This document shows positions 31,825 through 36,314 of a DNA stretch of 36,314 nt, piece by piece. Source of the DNA: a virus; the IMG/VR virus record IMGVR_UViG_3300025127_000112, positions 1 to 36,314 of that record. The stretch is one strand, 5' to 3'. The position numbers and the translations under genes are program-made. How positions within the stretch are numbered: the first letter of the stretch is position 1; the number at the start of each line of letters is the position of its first letter. Below the pieces are notes generated by a model that worked only from the letters and a program-made list of their open reading frames with translations, had not been told where the DNA came from and made no database searches.

Positions 31825-31853
31825 ATTGTATCACGAATTTTTCTCACTGTCAA
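31825..31853 (-). promoter_or_regulatory. Strong sigma-70 promoter for the replication operon
   Basis: On the minus strand TTGACA (31853-31848), 17-base spacer, TACAAT (31830-31825), extended -10 TG. It overlaps the 3' end of the zinc-finger gene (stop at 31831). Transcription would start near 31818, about 30 bases before ATG 31787. Confidence 0.9.
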
Positions 31854-32016
31854 CTCTGTCTTCAATCGACATTAAATCATATCGCTCGATTGCTTTCACA
31901 TCGTCTCTAATGTATGAGTAACATTCATTACACAAATCTAAATAGTCGTCATAAGTTGTTGATTTCCTTGTAGATTCAAAATCATTTAACAACTTGTCGC
32001 AGGCTTGACATCGCAT
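31831..32016 (-). CDS. Small zinc-finger protein
   Basis: A 61-residue protein with two CxxC pairs, C3/C6 (MRCQAC) and C29/C32 (LCNECY), spaced to bind one zinc, followed by an acidic helix (RDDVKAIERYD) and SIEDRVDSEKNS. Similar short zinc proteins occur in T7-like and cyanophage genomes without a settled function. GGGG precedes ATG 32016. It overlaps the upstream DNA-binding gene by 31 bases. Confidence 0.75.
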   Translation of the reverse strand: MRCQACDKLLNDFESTRKSTTYDDYLDLCNECYSYIRDDVKAIERYDLMSIEDRVDSEKNS

Positions 32017-32276
32017 TTTTTACCCCATGCTTTGGTTATCATCCAATGCCCACAGGGTATCACACCATGCCACTCTTTGTCAAAGTCTCCGTTATGCAGA
32101 GTCCGTGACGCAACTTCAATACCATACTTGTGAGCATGATTCTTGATAAACGTAGATACAGAATGAGTAGTTCTACCTACTTCTTCAGCAATCTCTCGTA
32201 TGGTAGCGCCGTGACAGCGCATCTTACGCAACGTAGCAATCTGCGTTTCGGTCCAAAGATTCTTACGTCCACTCAT
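31986..32276 (-). CDS. GcrA/SANT-like helix-turn-helix DNA-binding protein
   Basis: A 96-residue protein. Residues 8-48 (LWTETQIATLRKMR, then HGATIREIAEEVGRTTHSV) form a Trp-led helix-turn-helix like the N-terminus of alphaproteobacterial GcrA and related Myb/SANT-type domains, which bind DNA near promoters. The C-terminal half has HGVIPCGHWMITKAWGKKC, with Cys/His possibly holding metal. GGGAG precedes ATG 32276. A phage transcription regulator is the natural reading; the target is unknown. The similarity to GcrA hints weakly at an alphaproteobacterial host. Confidence 0.65.
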   Translation of the reverse strand: MSGRKNLWTETQIATLRKMRCHGATIREIAEEVGRTTHSVSTFIKNHAHKYGIEVASRTLHNGDFDKEWHGVIPCGHWMITKAWGKKCDVKPATSC

Positions 32277-32289
32277 ATCTTACTCCCTG

Positions 32290-32400
32290 TTACAATATTG
32301 TTCGTAAAAATAATTCCCACTCTGCCGATAAAATATACGACACCTGTAATAATAAATTGACAGACAAAATACCTGCCCAGTTGTAGAAAAATAGTTTCAT
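32290..32400 (-). CDS. Tiny hydrophobic protein, 36 residues
   Basis: ATG 32400 overlaps the upstream stop as ATGA, with GAGG in front. The product MKLFFYNWAGILSVNLLLQV, then SYILSAEWELFLRTIL, is mostly hydrophobic and could span or lie on the membrane. It is below usual length limits; coupling and ribosome-binding site support it. Small early membrane peptides of phages often act on host functions, but nothing specific can be said. Confidence 0.55.
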   Translation of the reverse strand: MKLFFYNWAGILSVNLLLQVSYILSAEWELFLRTIL

Positions 32401-32621
32401 ACTGTTTTTTCCTCAATATACACACGTAAATGCGTTGACTTGTCGAGCGGTGCTCCGTAGCGGTGCTCTTTCCAACTCCCGCCCTCGATCAACCCCGACC
32501 CACGTACTTTCATTTTGTACCTGCCACGGTTGAAATATTGCCGCATCTGATCGACAAACGCTTTGCCCTTCTCATCATTCGGTATACGCGAAAACACGTA
32601 TAATGGTTGATAATCACTCAT
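32397..32621 (-). CDS. Small hypothetical protein, 74 residues
   Basis: Start ATG 32621 (MSDYQPLYVFSRIPNDEKGK) has GGGGG seven bases upstream; a longer frame from 32648 would overlap the methyltransferase-like gene. Basic and Gly/Arg-rich: FVDQMRQYFNRGRYKMKVRG, then GGSWKEHRYG. Alpha/beta pattern with no metal motif. No family recognised. Confidence 0.65.
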   Translation of the reverse strand: MSDYQPLYVFSRIPNDEKGKAFVDQMRQYFNRGRYKMKVRGSGLIEGGSWKEHRYGAPLDKSTHLRVYIEEKTV

Positions 32622-32635
32622 AATTTCTGCCCCCT

Positions 32636-33256
32636 CTATGCAGACCACATTTCCGTTACCTTCTCATCGCCCCATTGATCCGCCATTGCGTCAGCGATGC
32701 CTTGATACGTCTCTGACCTCAGTTTCCACCGCTCTTCTGATGGCGGTAACATATGAAGCCGTTGTGCTTCTCTCTTGGGTCGAGACTTCCAAACCTCTTT
32801 GACGTTATGAGTCTCTACTAGCGGATTGAGACCTTTGAGCCATAAGCACGTGGCCTTAGATTCAGGGTGGCCGAACTGGTATGGCTGTACCAATTGCGTT
32901 TGGTTCGCGCCAATAATCTCTTTGGCGTACTTATGCATGATTGGGTTTTCAATGGCGATCTTTGGAATATCAGCCTCCCATAATGCCTTAAAAAACTCCG
33001 CACCCTCGCGCATCTGCTCCCAACGTTCAGGCCGTGTATGTAGCCAACACACACCACTGTTGCACAGGTACGTGCAGGGGGGATGCCCGATTAGCAAATC
33101 CCATCCGTCATTGAGAATTTCTAGCACGTCTCCTTGTATGTGGTGAGGTGACCCGTCGTCTGCCGGTAACAGATCGCATGACCAAGCGTCATGGCCTTTG
33201 GCGCGGAAGGCTTCCCGCACTTTTCCTGAGTACTCACAAGCGATCAAAACTTTCAT
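32636..33256 (-). CDS. Cytosine-C5 methyltransferase-like protein
   Basis: A 206-residue protein with a C5 methyltransferase core: motif I-like LIACEYSGKV (4-13), SCDLLP (26-31), GDV (42-44), catalytic motif IV GHPPC (57-61) with C61, and motif VI AIENP (101-105) with E103. It would transfer a methyl group to cytosine, or do related chemistry. It is shorter than a free-standing enzyme (over 300 residues) and has little room for a target-recognition domain. The segment ESKATCLWLKGL replaces the late motifs; this variant is widespread in phages. A role in protecting phage DNA from restriction is likely but unproven. GGAGGAG precedes ATG 33256. Confidence 0.75.
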   Translation of the reverse strand: MKVLIACEYSGKVREAFRAKGHDAWSCDLLPADDGSPHHIQGDVLEILNDGWDLLIGHPPCTYLCNSGVCWLHTRPERWEQMREGAEFFKALWEADIPKIAIENPIMHKYAKEIIGANQTQLVQPYQFGHPESKATCLWLKGLNPLVETHNVKEVWKSRPKREAQRLHMLPPSEERWKLRSETYQGIADAMADQWGDEKVTEMWSA

Positions 33257-33283
33257 GCTGTCTGCTCCTCCTTAATCGGTGCG

Positions 33284-33499
33284 TCATATACCATCAACCT
33301 CCTTCAACATCAAGTACAATTCACCAATAACATTCTCAGCTAAGTCAATGCGTTGCTCAAGAAACTGAATATGCTCCTGATAAGTACGGAGCCGTGTCGC
33401 TGTTGCTTCTCGTATTCCTTCTTCATCTTCAACGCAGTTGTATTCGTCAGGTAACGACTCAACCCAGTTTGCTAGGCAGTCTGTTGAGAACCAAATCAT
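33284..33499 (-). CDS. Small coiled-coil protein, 71 residues
   Basis: ATG 33499 overlaps the upstream stop as ATGA. An acidic N-terminal part (ESLPDEYNCVEDEEGIREA) leads into a coiled coil (about 33-67: RLRTYQEHIQFLEQRIDLAE, LYLMLKEV). No domain recognised. It is part of a run of small early genes coupled by overlaps. Confidence 0.65.
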   Translation of the reverse strand: MIWFSTDCLANWVESLPDEYNCVEDEEGIREATATRLRTYQEHIQFLEQRIDLAENVIGELYLMLKEVDGI

Positions 33500-33783
33500 G
33501 AGTACTCGACCTCCTTCAGGGATTCTAAATTAGGACCTTCACGATCAACCTCACACCATATGTCCCCACTAACTTGACAACCCGCGTTTACCAACTCAAC
33601 AAGGTGATTCGGTAAAGTATCCGCATAGTAGTCCAGATCAACATCAATCAAGTGCCAATAGTCTGGAGCATCGGGATAGTTGCGCTCATACTTCCATGTT
33701 GCAACCAACTCAAAGTCATTATCCTCTGCGTCCCACCAATAGTGAGTACATGTGTACTCTGTTCCGTCTGTGTATATACTCAT
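33496..33783 (-). CDS. Acidic aromatic-rich hypothetical protein, 95 residues
   Basis: Starts at ATG 33783 by TAATG overlap with the DUF3846-like gene. Very acidic and rich in Tyr and Trp (HYWWDAEDNDFELVATWKYE; DYWHLIDVDLDYYADTL; SGDIWCEVDREGPN). Such acidic small early proteins can mimic DNA, but no family is recognised and this remains speculation. Confidence 0.65.
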   Translation of the reverse strand: MSIYTDGTEYTCTHYWWDAEDNDFELVATWKYERNYPDAPDYWHLIDVDLDYYADTLPNHLVELVNAGCQVSGDIWCEVDREGPNLESLKEVEYS

Positions 33784-34139
33784 TAGTACAAATCCACCAT
33801 TACCTTAACTTCATCACGCGACATAAACTTAGCATCTATGTCCTCCAAATCTTCGGCGTCCAAGAATGAGTCAGCACTGTTCCCTCCTGCATCAATACCA
33901 AGGAACAACACTCGACCTGCATACGGATACGGGTAGATCTCTGGGGCATACCAAAACTCAGTCTCAGTATACAGGCCTTCATCGTTCACGTAGATGGCAT
34001 CACCACCTTCGTCTCGCCCGCCACTACAGAACACGGAACACTGCAAATGTTTCTTGATATCTTTGTAGTCTCCGACTTGCACATTACTGATTGTTTTTGT
34101 GTAAGGATCAACCAGTACACCTTTGTTTGTTTCACTCAT
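33783..34139 (-). CDS. DUF3846-like protein, 118 residues
   Basis: Shows the pattern GVLVDPYTKTISNVQVGDYK (7-26), GGDAIYVNDEGLYTETEFWY (44-63) and GRVLFLGIDAGGNSADS (about 74-90), which matches the DUF3846 family seen in phages and plasmids (from memory). No catalytic residues are known. GGAG lies before ATG 34139. Function unknown. Confidence 0.7.
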   Translation of the reverse strand: MSETNKGVLVDPYTKTISNVQVGDYKDIKKHLQCSVFCSGGRDEGGDAIYVNDEGLYTETEFWYAPEIYPYPYAGRVLFLGIDAGGNSADSFLDAEDLEDIDAKFMSRDEVKVMVDLY

Positions 34140-34140
34140 T

Positions 34141-34773
34141 TTACTCTCCTGTTAGTACAGTTAGATGCAGACGCGATACTTCATCAGCCGATGAGAACCG
34201 CCCACGATTACACTGGTTCCACATAACTTGTTCACACCATGAGTCCCAGATCTTCTCAGTTGTTCGCGCCCCAGTAAACAGACTGACATAGTTCATCACC
34301 TTCTGTTTCTTGGTCTCTAGCTTCGCTGACTTTGAGAGGGTTACATCCGCTACATTTACCTTGTACAATCTCCTTACATTATGCACATCCATACACCCCA
34401 CACGCCCAAACATCATCTGCATGACAAAGCCCGCCTTGGCTAGTCCGAGTCCCGGCACATCAAGAAGACGCAACATCATCTCCCCATCCTTAGATTGAAC
34501 TGTGCCACCCAACTCCTTCTTGGGTGTTCTCCACAATCTTATCAAGTCGTCATACAACTCTGCACTATGCCTGTGTAGATACTTGTACGTTTCACGTTTG
34601 AACCCAAACAAATACTGTGATATCCCACCATTCTGCCTGTAATCCTCCATCATTTTGGGCCACATCCAATGCGGCATCTTGATGGTCATCACAACGGCAA
34701 TGATCCCGTCACGCATGTGCAAGTGATCCGTTTGCATATACTCATTGATTAACGGATTGTATTTTTTAAACAT
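34141..34773 (-). CDS. Helix-hairpin-helix DNA glycosylase-like protein
   Basis: A 210-residue protein. Residues 103-136 contain a helix-hairpin-helix VPGLGLAKAG (106-115) followed, at the spacing of the HhH-GPD superfamily, by an Asp in GCMDVHNVRRL (D129). In endonuclease III the hairpin reads LPGVGRKTA with catalytic Lys and the later Asp is catalytic. Here Asp is kept, while the Lys position is A112 with a Lys next door (K113). A monofunctional base-excision enzyme or a structural relative is suggested. No four-Cys iron-sulphur loop follows. The N-terminal Tyr/Trp/Met-rich helices (MPHWMWPKMMEDY) are unusual. It sits between two small early genes, the next start following its own stop by one base. 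Confidence 0.6.
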   Translation of the reverse strand: MFKKYNPLINEYMQTDHLHMRDGIIAVVMTIKMPHWMWPKMMEDYRQNGGISQYLFGFKRETYKYLHRHSAELYDDLIRLWRTPKKELGGTVQSKDGEMMLRLLDVPGLGLAKAGFVMQMMFGRVGCMDVHNVRRLYKVNVADVTLSKSAKLETKKQKVMNYVSLFTGARTTEKIWDSWCEQVMWNQCNRGRFSSADEVSRLHLTVLTGE

Positions 34774-35025
34774 TTACTTCTCCTCAGACTTCGCTTTTAT
34801 CTCTTCAAGCTTTTCCTCACACCGCTTTACACGTAGTGCGTACCACTCAGACTCATGTGCAAGCACACGAAATAACTGCAATGCTCTCTCAAAGTTGTTA
34901 CGTGCGAGCGCCATGTAGTCACTATCAAAGTCACTATCGGCTTCGTGATACAAACACTCCGCAAAAAATGATAACTCACTCTCTGTGAGATCAAGCATAT
35001 TAAAAGTCTTACATTCTATTCTCAT
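34774..35025 (-). CDS. Small acidic helical protein behind an inverted-repeat element
   Basis: An 83-residue protein starting at ATG 35025 with GGAG seven bases upstream (GTG 35028 is too close). MRIECKTFNMLDLTESELSF, then LYHEADSDFDSDYMALARNN and a charged helix ending EEKLEEIKAKSEEK; it looks like an all-helical bundle. The TTTTGTA-TAC-TACAAAA element ends 13 bases before the start codon, so this gene begins a separately controlled early unit running through the glycosylase-like and methyltransferase-like genes. Confidence 0.75.
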   Translation of the reverse strand: MRIECKTFNMLDLTESELSFFAECLYHEADSDFDSDYMALARNNFERALQLFRVLAHESEWYALRVKRCEEKLEEIKAKSEEK

Positions 35026-35038
35026 CACTGTTCTCCAG

Positions 35039-35055
35039 TTTTGTATACTACAAAA
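35039..35055 (-). promoter_or_regulatory. Inverted repeat TTTTGTA-TAC-TACAAAA before gene 34774-35025
   Basis: Perfect 7-base arms around TAC. It ends 13 bases before ATG 35025, and its right arm merges with an A8 run that is the U-tract of the hairpin at 35060-35082. Same architecture as at 35422 and 36118. Candidate operator or phage-specific promoter. Confidence 0.75.
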
Positions 35056-35082
35056 AAAATATGGCGTTTCTCAACGAGCATA
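35052..35082 (-). terminator. Hairpin plus U8 upstream of the 35039 element
   Basis: On the minus strand TATG/CATA (arms 35082-35079 and 35063-35060) and CGTT/AACG (76-73 and 68-65) form a two-part stem with a GAGA tetraloop and a small internal loop, followed by eight U. It would stop or slow leftward transcripts from the upstream small genes just before the next unit. Confidence 0.6.
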
Positions 35083-35097
35083 CTGTTTAGACAAGGA

Positions 35098-35115
35098 AGA
35101 TCTAAAAAAGTTCCC
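35098..35115. repeat. 18-base repeat AGATC-N2-AAAAAGTTCCC shared with terminal repeat
   Basis: Bases 35098-35115 match 70-87 (and 36235-36252) except at the two central N positions. In both places it lies within about 50 bases of a TTTTGTA-N3-TACAAAA element. It may be a second protein-binding site or an old duplication of control sequence. Confidence 0.5.
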
Positions 35116-35117
35116 CA

Positions 35118-35297
35118 CTAAATTTCACTACACTCCTTTACATTATCCCAGTTAATCTCCTCAAGAACGCTGTCATCAAAGTACAGGTGTTTGATCACAA
35201 CCTCCTCCCCATCTTTGAAACGTATCCACAATTTGTCGCCAAACGACACCTCTGGAAATAGTTTCCTCCAGTATTCCGGTTCACACGCACACGTCAT
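35118..35297 (-). CDS. Small early protein, 59 residues
   Basis: ATG 35297 overlaps the upstream stop as ATGA. The protein MTCACEPEYWRKLFPEVSFG, then DKLWIRFKDGEEVVIKHLYF and DDSVLEEINWDNVKECSEI, has an N-terminal CxC and a later Cys, with a central two-strand motif. Just below a 60-residue cut-off. No family recognised. The short gap to the 35052-35082 terminator makes it the last gene of its small unit. Confidence 0.65.
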   Translation of the reverse strand: MTCACEPEYWRKLFPEVSFGDKLWIRFKDGEEVVIKHLYFDDSVLEEINWDNVKECSEI

Positions 35298-35401
35298 CGC
35301 TCAAATATCCACTCACAAATACCAACACAAACACCCAACAATAGTGAGACAGACCCCACTAACCCAATAACTACGAAAGCTAAATCCCAATCAATCCCCA
35401 T
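35294..35401 (-). CDS. Tiny single-pass membrane protein, 35 residues
   Basis: ATG 35401 is preferred over the adjacent ATG 35404 because AGGGGAG is then at better spacing. MGIDWDLAFVVIGLVGSVSL continues LLGVCVGICEWIFER: one clear membrane helix (about 8-29) with three acidic or polar flanks. It is the first gene after the 35422 element and is coupled to the next gene by ATGA. Small early membrane peptides can block superinfection or disturb host envelope functions; this is speculation. Confidence 0.65.
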   Translation of the reverse strand: MGIDWDLAFVVIGLVGSVSLLLGVCVGICEWIFER

Positions 35402-35421
35402 CATTCTCCCCTCATTTCAGA

Positions 35422-35438
35422 TTTTGTAGGGTACAAAA
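35422..35438 (-). promoter_or_regulatory. Inverted repeat TTTTGTA-GGG-TACAAAA before the 35401 gene
   Basis: Perfect 7-base arms around GGG. It ends about 20 bases before ATG 35401, and its A-run is the U-tract of the terminator at 35441-35468. On the minus strand the order is: end of the 209-residue gene, hairpin, U8, inverted repeat, ribosome-binding site, next gene. Confidence 0.75.
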
Positions 35439-35468
35439 AAAACCCTCTAGCGTTTCCGCCAGAGGGTT
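35435..35468 (-). terminator. Rho-independent terminator after the 209-residue early gene
   Basis: AACCCTCT (35441-35448) pairs with AGAGGGTT (35461-35468); an inner GCG/CGC pair set (50-52 with 57-59) extends the stem across one mismatch, with a four-base loop. On the minus strand eight U follow (A-run 35435-35442). It stands five bases after the stop of the early gene and ends that single-gene unit. Confidence 0.9.
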
Positions 35469-35473
35469 TCGGT

Positions 35474-36103
35474 TTAACCATTTACAACACTTGGAAAAAT
35501 CTCTGATTCCATGATGCACGTGGCTACTTCTAGTGCGATCTCTTCACCTAGCAGTACCTTGAGATTTTCAGCGATACTGCGCGGATCAGAGTCTTTGGGC
35601 ATTGTGAGGCTTATCATTTCAGACTTGCTATCTTCCGAGGTCTCAACCTCCTCAGATTCACTACCCTGCGTTGCGTTCTCAGACTGATCAGATCCGCCAT
35701 TGCCATTCGCTTCAGTCTTTAGCTTTTGAAGCTTCTTGTAGGACGTCTGTAATGACTTCTTACCGTCGATTGCTTCAATAACCATCGCCCTTTCACCTTC
35801 CACCATTGAGTGGAAAAGCCCGCGAATGTAGCTAACTCTTTGCCCGTGGTATGACTCCTCGGACTTATCGCCTCGGTTCTCTCTAAGGGCTTGAATGAAT
35901 GTATCAAGTATCTCATTCGAGAAGTGAGGTATAGCGCCTATCTGCTTTAACTTGGCTGGAAGCTTCGACAGTGTTGCCACGCCGATAAGGACCCGGAATT
36001 GGTCCAATATCTGCGCGTCCACTGTTTGAGCATCTGCAACTAGCTTCGAGAAGTTTGACGCAAAATTCGCCACGATCTGATCTTGTGATAGTAAGTTTTC
36101 CAT
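35474..36103 (-). CDS. Putative early regulator, 209 residues
   Basis: First gene of the leftward half, in a unit of its own between the 36118 element and the 35435-35468 terminator. The N-terminal domain (about 1-130) is helical. Residues about 105-127 (RAMVIEAIDGKKSLQTSYKK) resemble the AI-x2-G-x2-S-x3-AYK helix-turn-helix-like pattern of ParB/KorB-type proteins. Residues 133-162 are an acidic Ser/Glu-rich linker (GSESEEVETSEDSKSEM), and a short C-terminal domain (about 165-209) follows. GAGG lies before ATG 36103. A role as a DNA-binding switch protein is inferred from position and the weak motif; no family is recognised, and an anti-host role is equally possible. Confidence 0.75.
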   Translation of the reverse strand: MENLLSQDQIVANFASNFSKLVADAQTVDAQILDQFRVLIGVATLSKLPAKLKQIGAIPHFSNEILDTFIQALRENRGDKSEESYHGQRVSYIRGLFHSMVEGERAMVIEAIDGKKSLQTSYKKLQKLKTEANGNGGSDQSENATQGSESEEVETSEDSKSEMISLTMPKDSDPRSIAENLKVLLGEEIALEVATCIMESEIFPSVVNG

Positions 36104-36117
36104 TTTAATTACCTCTG

Positions 36118-36134
36118 TTTTGTAGAGTACAAAA
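36118..36134 (-). promoter_or_regulatory. Inverted repeat TTTTGTA-GAG-TACAAAA before the 209-residue gene
   Basis: Perfect 7-base arms around GAG, ending 14 bases before ATG 36103. On the minus strand it follows the hairpin 36193-36139 and a U8 run. If the 209-residue protein binds this sequence it would control its own gene. Confidence 0.75.
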
Positions 36135-36193
36135 AAAACGGGACCAACTACCGCGCTGTCTGTCTGTTAAATAACAGCGGGCATTCGGTCCCG
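36131..36193 (-). terminator. Large hairpin plus U8 upstream of the 209-residue gene
   Basis: CGGGACC (36139-36145) pairs with GGTCCCG (36187-36193), and inside it CGCTGT (36154-36159) with ACAGCG (36174-36179). On the minus strand eight U follow (36131-36138). It could terminate or attenuate leftward transcripts entering from the terminal repeat. The right arm lies in the repeat; the left copy differs at two paired bases, each of which would still pair as G-U in leftward RNA. Confidence 0.6.
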
Positions 36194-36314
36194 CAACGAT
36201 GCCGATTCGATTCGACATATTATTAAGACTGCCTAGATCGGAAAAAGTTCCCGTTCAATTGCTGAACGAATGTAGCTGTCTTTTGTAGGGTACAAAAAAG
36301 ATCTATGTGGGTGC
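36166..36314. repeat. Right copy of terminal direct repeat
   Basis: Right-hand partner of bases 1-149. It differs at 36177 and 36188 (G here). Both differing bases lie in the arms of the hairpin at 36139-36193, which is completed only in this copy because its other arm is at 36139-36159. Bases 24-149 of the left copy are identical to the corresponding bases here. Confidence 0.9.
36281..36297. promoter_or_regulatory. Inverted repeat TTTTGTA-GGG-TACAAAA in right terminal repeat
   Basis: Second occurrence of the 116-132 element caused by the terminal repeat. It is identical in sequence. From here leftward there is no convincing gene until 36103. Confidence 0.7.

Noticed and set aside
35039-36134. 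Phage N4 virion-RNA-polymerase promoters, which also have 5-7 base arms around 3 bases
   Set aside because: The geometry is similar, but the window has no very large polymerase gene (largest protein 968 residues) and flanking bases do not resemble N4 promoters. Kept only as an analogy.
36105-36218. 37-codon minus-strand frame through the terminal repeat
   Set aside because: No ribosome-binding site, and it runs through the hairpin, U-run and palindrome. Most likely non-coding.
1-36314. tRNA genes, CRISPR array, integrase or transposon
   Set aside because: No cloverleaf with a T-loop, no regularly spaced repeats, and no recombinase motifs were seen on either strand.

Overview
This window is an essentially complete genome of a lytic, short-tailed (podovirus-type) marine bacteriophage. 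The first 149 bases recur at the right end (36166-36314) with two substitutions, so the molecule is circular, concatemeric or carries a direct terminal repeat. There is no integrase, lysogeny module, tRNA, rRNA, CRISPR array or insertion sequence. The gene families (marine podovirus capsid and tail proteins, T7-like replication enzymes, class I ribonucleotide reductase, DUF3310-type and GcrA-like small proteins) are typical of uncultured marine phages. The host cannot be named from the sequence.

Layout: two convergent halves meet at a terminator near 22.3 kb. The rightward half (562-22299) carries packaging and virion genes: small terminase, a lysozyme set between the terminase genes, large terminase, portal, scaffold, major capsid, fibre-like and adhesin-like proteins, a membrane/lysis group at 11.3-12.5 kb, seven tiny lysine-rich proteins (12.5-14.0 kb), tail tube proteins, a tail-collar fibre and three large putative ejection proteins. 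The leftward half (36103 down to 22338) carries early and DNA-metabolism genes: a 209-residue early protein, many small unknown proteins, a helix-hairpin-helix glycosylase-like protein, a cytosine-methyltransferase-like protein, a GcrA-like DNA-binding protein, primase-helicase, family A DNA polymerase, single-strand-binding protein, 5'-3' exonuclease, PD-(D/E)XK endonuclease, metallophosphoesterase, DUF3310 protein and NrdA/NrdB.

The two halves are transcribed away from a non-coding control region (36104-36314 joined to 1-561). No phage RNA polymerase gene is present. Instead there are strong host-type sigma-70 promoters, six of them TTGACA with a 17-base spacer and an extended -10, on both strands. 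The early leftward units use something different: a perfect inverted repeat, TTTTGTA-N3-TACAAAA, placed 13-20 bases before three start codons and each time directly behind a hairpin plus U-run. This repeated terminator/operator element is the most unusual feature of the window. It suggests a phage-specific switch, perhaps run by the 209-residue early protein.

Working together, the reductase, phosphoesterase and DUF3310 genes would supply nucleotides. Primase-helicase, polymerase, binding protein and nucleases would replicate and process DNA, terminase and portal would package it, and the lysozyme plus membrane proteins would lyse the cell. Nearly all genes are packed with ATGA or TAATG overlaps. 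Several real genes are shorter than 60 codons and were found by reading the gaps.
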